Source: Apiospora phragmitis (Eukaryota; Ascomycota; Sordariomycetes; Amphisphaeriales; Apiosporaceae). Taken from it: a stretch of DNA of 64,000 nucleotides. Both the position numbers and the translations under genes were made by a program. Under the pieces are notes generated by a model. That model saw nothing but the letters and a program-made list of their open reading frames with translations, searched no databases and was not told the DNA's origin. Position 1 is the first letter of the stretch; every line of letters begins with the position of its first letter. Positions 9,866-21,800 of this stretch are shown piece after piece. Where the stretch lies: NCBI GenBank assembly GCA_038363925.1, contig JAQQWL010000018.1:806001-870000 (forward strand), written 5' to 3'.

Positions 9866-11437
9866 ATGGGGAATGAATCAGGCCCTGTCGCGAGGGGCGA
9901 CGGTCTGGACGGAGTGATTCGATCCCTCACGCTGCTCCTCTCAGACATGAAGAGCCCGGGTCTTCCTCTAGTATGTCGGGATTTTGCCATTCGGAACATA
10001 TGCTGACTGTAGCAAAGTGCATAGATGCAATGCGCAACCTTTGCACCAGGGCCCCCGAGGGGGGCGCGCTGGCTTTCCACGCAGATAACGCGTGAGCTGG
10101 CGCGGGTCGATGCGAGGCCCACGGATCAAGCCTCGGATCATGTGTTGCCGAAGACACTGAAACGAACAAGAGCCTCGGATCAATCGTATCAACCGTCTAA
10201 GCGGATGCATAGGGCCGAGGAGCCTTCCCAGACGCCTGCTGATGTGCCTCACAACGATAACAGACCGTCATTCGAACAGGATTCTCAAGTGAGAGAGCGC
10301 CAGATCAAGCGATTGCGTCGCGAGAACATTACGCTAGTTGGCCGTCTCCACGAAGCTCTCCAGAAAGTGGATGAGCTACATCATTGCGCGAGAGCGGCAT
10401 ACCCGACACACACGCGCATCCTCAATCACGAGAACGTCGTCCTCAGGAAACAGCTGCTTGCTATCGAGACTGCTCGCGAGGATTCTGGTCTTATCAGAAC
10501 CGGCAGTCTCGGCCCTAGCAAGAAGGACATCAACGCCAATCTCGAAGTGATCGAGGATTTGATTGCTGACGAGTGCGCCTCGCTTAGCTTGTTTGGTCGG
10601 GTGCTGGACCAGCCAAAGGAAATTACGAATTCAGTGCTGTCCCAGTTGACCAGCACTCTCTGTGGCTTGGATTTCGAATCCTTCGTGGCATACTGCAAAA
10701 AATATCGCATTGATATGGCCATCGTCCTCAGGTCACTTGTGGCCGCAGCACTTTGGGTTCTTGTATGGAGACATCCTCTTGAAGAGATAATAGCTGAAGA
10801 ATCCCCGATTCTACGTCATTACAAAATCCAGGTATCAGCAATATGTAGGTCCTGGCTCGAACTCCAATGCGATAGTTACTAGGCTGACAATCCAGATGGG
10901 CCCCATGCTCTCCACAAAGTTGAGCTCCTTGCCTACAATTCCTTGGTATCAGAACCTCATTTCGATACCCAATTCGTTGCCGGCCATACAGAGAGCGTAT
11001 TGGGTTACATGTGCCATATCCTTGAGCCTCTATTAGACTCCGAATCCAACCAACTAGGCAGCAATGAACTAAAAACTTCAGACTCAGCACTACTAGATCT
11101 TTTCTTAGATGTCACGACGCGCACCATTGAACTAGCAGCGAAGCTTTGCCTGACCGATAGGCGCTGCATTTGGAGATTCTTCCAGCCTGGGAGCATCTTC
11201 GATCCGCAGACGATGAAGCTTGTGGAGTGGACAACATCCGGGACAAGTCATCGGGAAAGGGAATCCCCCAGCGGAGACGTTAAGACGGTCCAGTTGTGTA
11301 TTTTTCCTACCTTCTATATGAGCAAAATCCCGGGAAGTCGGGCCAGTCCAGGTGGGAATGGACACACCGCCACGAGCGCTTCAGATGACCTGGGTGAATT
11401 ACAACTCGTTGCCAAAGGTTTAGTACTTATTCAATAA
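9866..11437 (+). CDS. Three-exon coiled-coil protein of unknown function
   Basis: Exons 9866-9970, 10025-10844 and 10896-11437 give 488 aa. Intron 1 (54 bp) has a GTATGT donor; intron 2 (51 bp) has a GTAGGT donor and a CTGAC branch site just before its acceptor. The start ATG at 9866 sits in a good context (CTACCATGG). Phases match at both junctions, and the joined frame has no stop. Residues about 125-195 are heptad-rich and basic (RERQIKRLRRENITLVGRL, later ENVVLRKQLLAIETA). The middle is helical, and the tail (from about 420) is Ser/Gly/Thr-rich and probably disordered. It resembles a coiled-coil nuclear or cytoskeletal protein in composition only; no domain is recognised. The gene appears intact, which stands out in a decayed neighbourhood. 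Confidence 0.7.
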
Positions 11438-11948
11438 ATATTTGTGGCCTTCGAGGCAGGAAAGCGGGAGAAAGAGGGGCAAAGGGGGGAGGGGCAAAAT
11501 ATTCTGTGTTGTTCATATTCATATACAGAGTCGGCCGTTTTCTTTGCATATCGGTGCTGAAGGCGCTCGGACGTGGTAGAATTTCTAGGTTAGTCAACAA
11601 ATCTTCGTCCACAGCATATGACCCAACTGATCAGCTCTGATTGCTGGCAGGTGCATCATAATCGCGAACTGGGTTTGGGGGACGAAGCAGTACGTTCCAG
11701 CCCCTCGCCGGTGCCAGCATATCGTCCCTTTTCGTCGCCAGCACCCTCACCGCTAGCACACACGTCGACGTGCCCTTGTTGGTGCCAGCTCCCTCGTCGT
11801 TGACAGTACTATTACTGCAAGCATCATTTAGGCCGTGATCGATAATACTGTGAAAACACTGAACTTTGCAACTGGCCAATACACAATATATCCCTGTCAG
11901 CCAAGCCACTAGCAGAGGTATCTCGCTACGCTGAGGCTGGTTAGATCG
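11438..11948. other. No supported gene
   Basis: This is the spacer between two plus-strand frames. A Ser/Pro-rich frame at 11618-11803 could be a 5' exon of the next gene, but no matching donor was found. Confidence 0.4.
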
Positions 11949-12703
11949 GTGGCAAAAAGAGTAAAGAAATACTTCCTGGAGGGGCGATCTCCGTATCAGA
12001 ATCCTATATCTTGTCTGGAGCAAACATGCCTTTCAAAAAGAGTCACGACGTCTGCACCTGACGACGTTGGCAGCGTTGAGCTAATTCGAGACCTCATTAT
12101 CGTCAATACGCAGTCCACGCAATCTAGCCAGTCGAACGACGTCGATTCTAGGCCTACATCGCCATGGCCAACGCAGTCAGTTGAGCCAATTGAGCTGGTT
12201 GCTACTCCGGAGAGCGCCGATTCCCTTGAACCTGTCATACAGCCATCGCCGCCGTCGCAACAGCGGAATCGCAAGCAATATTCGACGCGGCGCGGTCGCG
12301 CTACTGCTCCTCCTCGTTTCAAGTTTACCTCCAAAATCCGTGAGCTGTTTATGGGAAGAGTACTAGATGCTAAGCGGGACTCGATGTTAACCATTGCCAG
12401 GGCTGGGGAAATGAAAAAGGCGTTGGAACATGTCGCGGATCGGATGAAGGCTGGTTTCAATCCACCAAATAGAATATTGATGGATGTGGATGGATGAGCA
12501 ACCCTGCAGACAGATAGCCCAAGGCCACCCAAACGTGCAAGTGGCCGCACGGCTGGATCTATTTGGCACAATAACGAGTCTGTGCGCCTAGTCGAGGTCG
12601 TCTCCAGGATTACGCCGGATGCCCAAAACTTCTGTGGAATCGACGACGTGCATTGTGGCGTAACCCTGGATGGAGAGGACAAACGGCAGAGATATGCATG
12701 ACC
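11949..12703 (+). pseudogene. Unknown polar protein, frame broken near 12490
   Basis: An open frame runs 11949-12497 without a proper ATG near its start (it opens at a GTG), so an upstream exon or a lost start is implied. It is rich in Ser, Gln and Thr (TQSTQSSQSNDVDS), has a basic patch (QQRNRKQYSTRRGRA) and ends in a helical segment (MLTIARAGEMKKALEHVADR). From 12510 a second frame reads SPRPPKRASGRTAGSIWHN and ends LDGEDKRQRYA at 12703, which needs a 1-nt shift. The last dozen codons resemble the sequence just after the bZIP frame at 47480 (GDDKRWRCAW), where a repeat unit starts. The family is unknown. Confidence 0.4.
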
Positions 12704-15480
12704 ACTGCAGCACTTGGAGATCTCGACAAGCTACCAGTGCTAGCCTAGCACGGACGTTCTACATTGGTATGGGGAGAAACTGTGGGACCTGCCGCAGAAT
12801 TGTCGGTAGAATATCGAAAATAAAAGTATACTGCCTGCATTGACGGTTGATCTTCATAATTGTGACCAGAAGCTATTTGGCTCAGGTGCCAAAAGGGCAT
12901 GAATGCTAGACGTTGGAAGAAGCGAGTTAAGGGGGTGGCTCCTACGTCAGCCCCAGGGAGAAAGTGGCTGTGCTACATGGGGCCGGGCTTCTAGTTCAAT
13001 TACAGGCAGAGCGGCACATGCTTTGGCTAGAAAATGACGCGTGTAGCATACGCTTGGTGATTGACAACATGACCGCCATCCGATACAGCATGGCAGCAAG
13101 CACAACTGGTGCGGGGACAAGCTCATGACAACTGTTACCAAGAATACCGGTTGAGGTGACCGTCGCTTATGTGTGCAAGAGAGACGACAGCATAGCGACA
13201 CGGTTAGCGACACGATTGTTATTCACTGTTTTGAATGCTCAAAGAACCCCGAAGCACGCCGGCACACAATGACTCCTTAGGCCAGCGAGACCCAGTCCCC
13301 ACGGGACCAGCGTGATAGACATTGCCAGACCGACCTGCATGCATCGTGCGATAGACGCATCCCACCGACGATTCTCCAACCCACAGCCGAGCAGCGTTGC
13401 ATGATCCATAGCGAAAAGAGTCGGCGAGGCTACAAAAGGCCAGTGCATTGGCAGAGGCAGAGGAATGGAGCACCGGCGGTCAGCGCATACTATGCCAGGG
13501 GAGGCAACGCGATTCCGCGCCATGGGCCATCGTGTCTGCGAATGGCCTAACCCACTCCGACATCCAATATCCTCTTGCGAAGCCTTACACCTGATCGAAA
13601 AAGGTGTCGCCCAAGGGATCGGCGTCGGCCACGGGGACGAATCGCTCAAACAGGGCTTTCACCTGCGACAACCACCCCGTGAGCCTTTGCGTTTGCTGCA
13701 GGAACCTGTACTTATGTCAGTTGACAATTTGCGTCAGACTGAATACGCGGTGACTTACAGCTGTTCGACCTTCTGTGTGCTGTTCGGGTGCCTGTGGTTA
13801 GATGTATACCTCGGTGCGACGGCGGTGGAGACCTACAAAGTCGTGAAGCTGGCAAGACGTGGGCGTGCGTGAGTAGGAGAACTCTGCTGTACGAGGGCGG
13901 GGATAGACTTACTTTTCGTTGTGGTGGGCCAGCTGAGACTGGACGGTGTTGACCTTGTCCAGCAGCTCACCCACCTTGTCCAGCAGTCCTTGGGTGTCGC
14001 CCGACGTTCTTCGTTCTCAGTACAACGCGCTGACTGGATGTGGAGGGACCTACGGTAGCGGCGAGCTGAAAGGGCTCGACTCGAGGCCTTCTTGGTCGAA
14101 GAAGTTAGGAACGTCTGGAAAGGACAGTGGTTGTTGGCTCGGAGGCTGGAGCTGCGTGGCAGAAGGAGCGACAGTCTTGGGCGCAGACGCAGGTGCGGGT
14201 GCAGATGCGCGCGCGGTGGTGGCGTGGCCTGCTGATGGTCGGCCCTGCCGTGGCTGGCGCGGACGCTGCGCACCGTATCGCTGTGAAGGGAGCATGTCGG
14301 CGTGGATGGAAGTGACAGATAAATAGAGGAAGTTACAGGTGAAGGAAAGCAAGGTGGACGAAGGATGATGGAATATGCAACTCACTGAGAGCCTTGACCC
14401 CAAAACTGGTATTTCTGTGGCCCAATTCGTGCGGTGCTGTAATGAAGCAGCAAGCATGGATGCGAGCCCTGCACAGTTTGGTGGCTAGGCTGGCAGGCGC
14501 GGAGTTGGGCCTTCCAGTTGGGAAGTACTGATCCATAGCCTGCACTTATGGGCAGAGCGAATTCCTGGACGGAACACGACTTGTGAAGCATAACCATGCG
14601 AGAGCCGATTGGCAGCATTCAACCCAGCAGACGTGGCGAGGGTCGAAGTGAGTTGCACCGAAAGCGGCCGACAGCATGTGATTTCGGATCCTTGGCCTAT
14701 TCGTGAGCAAGCAGCTCATCTGCAGCTGCCGTCAGTCCGGACTCTACGTGTGGAATGTACCACCGTGTTTTGGCGTGGATTCTGGCTCAGGGCAATTCGG
14801 CGTCCTACGGTCCTCCATTCGACAGCCAGATCAGCAGAACGAGGTCGGCCAGGGCTAGGATCAAGTTCTGGATTGGCTGCTCCCCACCCCTGAACTGCTC
14901 TAGCAGCGCATCCGCCCCCGCGCGTGAACAGCCCTTTCGGTGCTGCTTCTGGCCCGCCCATTCAGACGCTGGATGGTTTCGGCGCGCCACTGACAGTCCC
15001 GTTCCTGAGCCAGTCTAGATGCCTGCAGAATTGCATGGGCGACATTGTGACCAAGGACCGGAAAGGGCGCGTGAGGATGTCCATGGAGAGGCGACGCAGT
15101 AAGGTCTCGCATCGTCGTGGACCAGTTCTGGGGTGCGTCCATTCTGGCGAACGTCCATTCTGGTGGACTTCCATTCTGGTGTGCGTCAATACGACTTTTC
15201 GGCCTGCTCAGAGCCAACCGCAGTCGTTTCGACCCCAGATGAACACAGGCAGACATTGCACTGGCGAACGAGCACGAGCGGTTTTGGCGGCGGCATGTCC
15301 ACCGCAGTACGCCTTGACGAGTACGTGTTGCCAAACCACATGGATCTATGCAGTCCGTGCTACAATACGAGAGCGAGTGACCGCCCGGGTTTCTTTCAGC
15401 AGTCGACCTCGGAGCACTCGGTAAAGATAGGGCACGAACTCGGCCAACAAACAGGCTAGGTCCGTCCATTTGAATGTGCA
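12665..15480 (-). repeat. Microexon-family unit, copy A (long)
   Basis: Read on the minus strand, 13200-15480 aligns with the plus-strand unit at 61080-63215, and its 5' part (about 14050-15240) aligns with 58620-59756. The 3' flank 12665-13240 aligns with 47481-48265 as well. The unit holds one complete microexon-family gene plus about 1 kb of conserved upstream DNA with an ATTCTGG-containing short repeat. No terminal repeats or target duplication were found. Confidence 0.8.
13585..14295 (-). CDS. Microexon-family protein, copy A (167 aa)
   Basis: There are five exons on the minus strand: 14054-14295, 13913-14008, 13837-13848 (12 nt), 13759-13791 and 13585-13705. The introns are 45, 64, 45 and 53 bp, with donors GTAGGT, GTAAGT, GTAGGT and GTAAGT. 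All junctions keep phase 2, and the joined frame is open to TAA. Exon 1 encodes a basic, Pro/Ala/Gln-rich low-complexity region, then LSFPDVPNFFDQEGLESS. Exon 2 is heptad-rich (LLDKVGELLDKVNTVQSQLA). Exon 5 encodes LTGWLSQVKALFERFVPVAD and ends FFDQV. A short coiled-coil protein with a disordered N-terminus is implied; the family and function are unknown to me. Copies at 15588-16210 and 61888-62581 share the same five-exon design, and 59599 holds a truncated one. Confidence 0.8.
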
Positions 15481-15587
15481 TGATATCTATCCTGAACCCA
15501 ATCCCTAAATCACCAGCACACAGCCATCTCTGGCAAGCTAAATGGTAACACCGTATGAACCTAGTCCTTGTGTAGTATAATTTATTG

Positions 15588-16210
15588 TTACACCTCGTCT
15601 GAGACGTCGTGTGCGCCGCCCGGTGCGATAACTTCCAGGATCATCCTCTTCGTTTGCGACAGGCAGCCCATGAACCTACGTGTCTGCTGTTGGACTCTAG
15701 ATGCCGGTCAGACTTCCGTTTCCCTAGGCCTACGCGCTCATGACTTACAGTTCCTGGTATGTTTTCTTGCTGCCGAAGGCCAACGTCAGACCCGTTCATC
15801 AATATCAACAAGTCCAGAAAACTTACAAGTGTTCTATCCTAGTTAGCTGTCAGTCGTTGTCGCTGCTTCTTGTGGAATCGTGAGTTTAGGTCCACTTACT
15901 CTCCAGTATGGCTCCTAAGCTCTGACAAAATGTCATCTAACTTTCGGTTCAGCACCTCAAGTTTGCATTCCAGCATCTCCAGCTGGCCTGCTCTGGACTA
16001 GCGTTAATGTACTTGATCGGCTCAAAACGGGCGAAGAGCTCACGCGGACGGCAGACTCGATCCGAGTATGCCTTGGTTTGGGTGGAAACCCGCATGTGGT
16101 GGAGCATGAGTTGGAGGGAAGGTGTGACCTGGCGTAGTGGTGTGTACCGCAGCTCCCCAAAGCGGCAGTAGCCCAGGCTGATTCGACATCTCGTACGAAG
16201 AGGAAAACAT
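15588..16210 (-). CDS. Microexon-family protein, divergent copy D (133 aa)
   Basis: Exons on the minus strand: 16044-16210, 15900-15992, 15827-15838 (12 nt), 15749-15769 and 15588-15696. The introns are 51, 61, 57 and 52 bp, with donors GTGAGC, GTAAGT, GTAAGT and GTAAGT. Splice phases are identical to copies A and C, and the joined frame is open. Exon 1 (MFSSSYEMSNQPGLLPLWG) does not obviously align with the other copies. Exon 2 keeps the heptads (LEVLNRKLDDILSELRSHT), and exon 5 keeps the motif as VQQQTRRFMGCLSQTK and ends SDEV where the others end FDQV. It lies head-to-tail upstream of copy A on the same strand. The ATG at 16210 is preferred over the in-frame ATG at 16378 because a TATAAAAG lies between them. 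Confidence 0.75.
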
Positions 16211-16328
16211 GTCGCTGCCTCGAATGGAATCGCTGTGCGGATGTGAAACGATCGGGAGAGTATCGATGGTCTTAGGATTGCGTAGAGTCAATGATTGTAC
16301 GTAGCAGTTCGCTGAACCCCTATGTGGG

Positions 16329-16336
16329 CTTTTATA
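16329..16336 (-). promoter_or_regulatory. TATA box of microexon gene copy D
   Basis: TATAAAAG on the minus strand, 119 bp upstream of the ATG at 16210. TATA-like motifs sit at similar distances before copies B and C. Confidence 0.55.
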
Positions 16337-18296
16337 CCTATAAATATTGTGGCAACAAGTGTATAGAAGGGGGCGCAAGTCGTAGAGTAACTGCTAGACT
16401 ACATACCACCTCTGCGGCCGTTCCCCAAATCGAGCAAATCCATGTTCCAAGGACGTGATTGCCCTACCGATTCGGCATGCCGAGCATGCTTGAACTCATA
16501 TCTTGAGTAGCGGTCCTGTGTTTGTTTGTTTGTTTGTCACTCCAAGCCTCCCGGGGGCAGGAGGGCATGCTTGGCTAAACTAACTATTCTATCTCTAAGT
16601 ATAGAACAAGGGAGGATCATCCGGCAGAATCGGTTAGGCTTTCACCATTTTTATGGCAGCTTTCTCCTGAGTAGCAGTCCTGCGTGATGGCTGGCGGCCA
16701 AAGCCGGGTGGGAGGTTACGGTTCAACGTTCGGGTCAAGGAACGAGTTTTAACCATCGATCGGTGAGATTCTCTGCAGAAAAACACCTAATCTCCTAGCT
16801 GGGCTGGCCCTACGACGTAGGCGACTTGCGGCGCAGGAGTGAAGTCCATCTAACCAGCTAGCTTGATGGGCACCACATGGAACTCCCTCTTGCGAAACAA
16901 GTAACCGGGTGGGCATCGGATTGACCTACAACTGTTGCCCAGCATCCTCCCCGGCTACTATCGCCAGCTACTGACCTTTCCTGCCGCATGAAATTATGTT
17001 CACCTGATCGCACCCAATGTGGGAGCATTCAATGTGGGATCGTTCATGCGCATCCCAAGGGTTCCAATGGATGCCAAGGTTGCGGAGAGCTTCCCCGCTC
17101 ATAGTTCAGGTATGTGACTGGCACGCCCTGGTGACGCATGCAAGGCGGATCCAGCGTCCAAGGGACAACCAACAAGGCCTAGCCCTTGCTTGGAACAACA
17201 GTGCAAGCGAATGCAGACCAAGAAGGCTACACCTCTCGATCTCTCAGAGGCGCCGAATCACGGGCAAAGACACAGATAAGTGGGCAAAATATACAATTGA
17301 ATTTCTGCAACGCGCCTACGCCTCGAAAAGTCCCGACGCACCGCGCGTCTCGTCAGCACTCCTAGAGCACATCTGCCGTACCGTGGTAAAGCACCCTGGG
17401 CAAGACCGGATATGAGCCCGCTATGAAGGCCGGACATCACCAGCGACCTACTGATTGTTGTACATCTTATCCTTGATTTCGCGAACCAACTTCCTAAAAT
17501 CTTCTCCAAATAAGCGTAATATCTGCTAGCGCAGCATAAGCGCTGACACACCATTAAAAATCGCACCACATTCGGCAGGAAGAGGGGTAACCCAACCCCC
17601 CCGAACACGCCTTCGTTCGGACCGAGCAGGAGCTGGATCGCCGCTCACCCGTGGCCAGCAGTTCGCAACAGCAACCCTTGTCCATCCGCCTTGCTAGCGT
17701 TGGCAATCGGCGCGAGGTTCCGTACCAGAATGAGGACTGGGAGCGCGCAGGCCTGTGAAAGGAGGTTGGAAGAGTTGCGACAGACATGTCCACCATGGGC
17801 CACCACTTCGTCACACTGAACTGTTTCGATAATGTAGTCCTTTCGATATGACCATCAGCTCCATGAACCGTGTCACAATCCGCAGCCGTCGGATGGAGTG
17901 GATTGGCCAAGCCGCTGCATCTCGTCTCGGTGATGCATGTTGTTACTGCTCGATTGTCGGTGATTGTCGGTTGCTCGGCATTCCGAAGGGAGGGATGTGT
18001 CCCGACAGATTGGGTCACCAGAGAAAGGGACGCAAGGGGGGCAAGTGGTCTTTATAACAGCAGGACAGGTCCAACCAAATGGGCGGAGCATGGCGCTAAT
18101 TCGAGGTCAGCTGGTGCTAACCCCACCCGACGGGCCAATGGGTGTTGGCCTGTACCCGCCAAGCAGTCGAGCTGTTTAGGTCGTTTAGGTCGTAGCTGCT
18201 TTGGGCATCGTGCCAGTGCGCGAGACCGCCTTTTGATTGTCTGTCACCCAATAGACATTGGATTTTGCTAATGATGCGCCTGGATGACATGTCGGC

Positions 18297-18470
18297 TTTT
18301 TTCCTGCTTTCGTGTTTACCATAATCAAGTTGATTGACTGGCACTGTCAGGCCGTCACACTCGAAGTCGTCCGGAAGAAGTCCATCTGAATCTAATGACC
18401 TTGGCGGAGGTCATTGGGAGACGACAGTTGTCTCTGTAGCCTGTAGTCTCTGTAGTCGCTTGGTGGCTCA
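18297..18470 (+). repeat. Dispersed repeat, about 170 bp
   Basis: This stretch aligns with 47890-48050 in the same orientation. Shared blocks include CTGCTTTCGTGTTTACC, TTGATTGACTG, GCCGTCACACTCGAAGTC and CTAATGACCTTGGCGGAGGT. At the second site it lies inside the 3' flank of a microexon-family unit, as an insertion relative to copy A. Confidence 0.8.
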
Positions 18471-18853
18471 TAGCCGTGACCGAGCCACCATGAACAAAGA
18501 CGCAAGCCGCTTCAAGATGATTGTACCGTGCCCGACCTGTGCTACTCACTGCTTCGCACCATCTCAGCGTCGGGGTCGTCTCTACCTGCCATTCCAGGAA
18601 TAGCGGGCCTTCCTGGAAGTCGGTGTCTACCGTGGCAGCTAGGAGCGACCTATGTCGCGAAGAGCCTGAGGGTTGAATCCGCCCACTCGGCCAGACAAGC
18701 TGAACGGGAGCCGACAGTCGCAAGAGTTTGACAAAGGATTTTTCTGGTGTAAGCTAGTTCAGTCCTTACGACATACCCAGCGTTCGAGGGCAGCCGAAAT
18801 GCATCTGGCCGTACTGGGGCGAGTACGCCTGTTATTTCCGCGTTCCATCTATC

Positions 18854-21800
18854 ATGCGGTGTATTCAAGAGCGATTTCGCTCATGGAAAATAAACGGGCT
18901 TTTGGATTCATATTTGTTGGAGGTCATCGATGTTACTGCTGGTCTGCCTCTGAACTCGGTTTCGGGCCCCTCTCTTCAGATGCCTGCTACATTGCCACCC
19001 TTATCCAAGACCAACCTTGAGCGGCCGTTCTTGACGAGCGACGAGCTTTTCCAACAAGCAGCCCCCTCGTTTTCGTGTAAAGAGGCGGAACAGTTCCAAG
19101 ATTTGTTTCGCCAGGAGATAGGGCAGAGATCCGATGCTCATGACGATACCATGGGGGTCAGCAAGTCTGTCGATGCGTTGGTGGCTGCATTACGGTCTCG
19201 AGCGATGCGGCGTTACGAAACAGACTACGTACATGAGCTCGAGACGAGCTTTTCCAGCTATCTAGCTGCGTGTACTGCAGAGAGCAATGCCAAACTCGTC
19301 CATGATCGCCCAGAGCTCGAGGCGAAGCTCCGCGAACACGCCCGCGCTTGCGCGGCCCAGGTCGATGAGATGCAGCGCTCGATATATAGTCATCTCCGCG
19401 GCACTTTCATCGCTGAATTCCCGGGTTCAGCCCATTGCCTTCCCAGGCTCAGCCCAATCTTCATTGTGCAGCAGCTGAACAGGCACAATTGGTCATCGAT
19501 CCCCGAGGCCTGGAAAACCTGCATCGAACAATACGCACTCTCGATAAGCCACTATCAACGCGCTGGGAGGTTGTTGAGCGCGATAGACAACCCTATCGAG
19601 TTCGCGAAGGAAGTCGAAAACGTAGGCCACGCTTGGAAGCTCCGCGAGTATCCCGAGTCATTGCTTTTGGAGGTCGAGAGTGGTCTCATCATCCGGGATG
19701 TCCAAGAGGAGGTGGCTTCCTCGATGCGCGGATGCTCCGAAAATCGGGTGATGCAGCTCAATATGGGCGAGGGAAAGTCCTCGGTCATCGTACAAATTGT
19801 CGCTGCCTACCTTGCTAACGGGGATCGGCTGGTACGCGTCATTGTCGCGAAGCCCCAATCAAAGCAAATGCGGCACATGCTGGTGACGAAGATAGGCGGC
19901 CTTCTGGACCGTCGCGTCTTCTTTCCTTCCATTTTCTCGCTCTTTCGTGATGGACTCGGAGAAACTCCAGCAAATCCAGAACCATATTGAGGCTTGCAAA
20001 CAGTCCGGTGGAATACTCCTAGTGCAGCCCGAACAGTTGCTATCTTTCAAGCTCATGGGGCTCGAATATGTCGGTTCCCCGGCCTTTTTGCCGAACTCGA
20101 CAAACCTTGGAATTGGTCGGGGATTGATACAATCCCAGAAGTATCTAGAGACTCATTCGCGAGATATCATCGATGAGAGCGACGAGAACTTCAGCGTCAA
20201 GTTTGAGTTGATCTATACAATCGGACTTCAACGTCCCGTGGAGATGAGCCCCGACCGGTGGATTGTTATACAGCAGGTTCTTGAAATGATCTGGAGACTC
20301 GCCCCTGACTTTGCCAAGGAACATCCCGAGGGCTTTGAGCTGCATTCCAAAGGCTCATGTCACTTCCCAAGGCTCAGATTTCTGAATGACGGCCCCGGGA
20401 GCTTGCTGTTAAAGTCTGTTGCTCGTTATATATGCGACAAGGGACTGTATAGATTTCCCATCGCTCATCAAAACCCAGAGACACGGCAACGGGTATATGA
20501 GTACATTACCGAACCAGACTTGACCGGAGACCCGGTCGGATTTGTTGAAGAAAACAAGGGTGGCTTCTTCTGCGACACGACGGCAGACATCCTGTTGCTT
20601 CTTAGAGGCTTGTTCTCCTGCGGTGTCCTTGCCTTCGTCTTTGGCCAGAAGCGTTGGCGAGTCAATTACGGTCGGGCGGAGCGCGCACCCCCCACGCAAC
20701 TGGCAGTGCCCTATCGCGCGAAAGATTCGCCAGCACCTCGGTCGGAGTTCAGCCACCCCGATGTGGTTATCATTTTGACGCAGCTTTCATACTACTACCA
20801 AGGGTTATCAGACGAAGAGATGCTCACAGCTTTCCAGCAGCTTGAACGTCTGGATCAAAAGTCGACGGTATACGGAGAGTGGGTGGACAGGTCACCCAAA
20901 CTTCCTTCATCGTATCGACAGTTTTCCGCCGTGAACTTGAAGGACTGGAGTCAATGTACCCGCCAACTGTTCCCAGCTCTACGGTACACCAAATCCGTCA
21001 TCGATTTCTATCTTGGGAAAGTGGTATTTCCCCATGAAATGGTTGAGTTTCCTCAAAAGCTCTCTGCGTCAGGCTGGGACCTAGCCAAGCCCCGGGCCCA
21101 AGCCGTGACTGGTTTTAGTGGCACATGCGATTCCAAGTATGTGCTCCCTACGGACATACCGCATAATGACCTACCGAGTCAACTGCACACGAATGCAAAG
21201 GTTTTAGACTACATACTACGGTCTGAGAACCTTGTGGTGGAGCTAGGTCCCAGTATCGATGGGGATCTACTACTCAGAAGTGTGGCTAGCGCTCAGCCGC
21301 CGATAGATGTCGTACTCGACGTGGGTGCATTGATCATAGATATGGACAATCGCCAATTTGCCCAGAGATGGCTTGAGCTGAGCACGGGAAGCTTGGAGAA
21401 GAAGCAGGCCGTGATTTTTGTGACTGAAGACGATGAAATCATGGTTATAGATCGGACTGGTTTCGCGGAGCCTTTCCTCACATCTTCATTTGTGGACAAC
21501 ACAGAATCCTGTCTGGTCTATCTCGACGAAGCACATACACGCGGCATCGACTTGAAATTGCCAGACCACTATAGGGCCTGCACGACACTAGGACCTAAGC
21601 TCACGAAGGACCGGCTCGTACAAGGTAAGCTTGATCAGATATACGCCTAGGAGGACCTCTTTCCGGATTTGCCGCAGCTCTTGGCTAATTAATTATACTT
21701 TGCAGCCTGTATGAGAATGAGGAAACTGGGAAAGGGCCAGTCAATCACCTTCTTCGTTCCCAGAGAGATCCAAGAGAAGATCAGGTTGAGTAGAACTGCG

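Larger units (their letters stand above)
16211..18853. other. Gene-free stretch with simple and dispersed repeats
   Basis: No frame in this 2.6 kb shows a domain or a splice-supported structure. It holds a (TTTG)n tract near 16520-16540 and the dispersed repeat at 18297-18470. Frames around 17017-17415 and 17554-18271 are open on both strands at once, which argues against coding. Confidence 0.5.

Noticed and set aside
12930..13240. RNase H relic (a frame reading RLVIDNMTAIRYSM resembles part of an RNase H domain)
   Set aside because: The similarity covers only a dozen residues, is not kept in the other copies of the block (47481-48265 and 63000-63215), and no reverse transcriptase is adjacent.
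13833..15481. Long open frames on both strands across the microexon units (for example 13946-14326 plus and 14900-15481 minus)
   Set aside because: They overlap introns or promoter of the spliced gene, are not kept in frame between copies A, B and C, and reflect the GC-rich low-complexity DNA of exon 1 and its upstream region.
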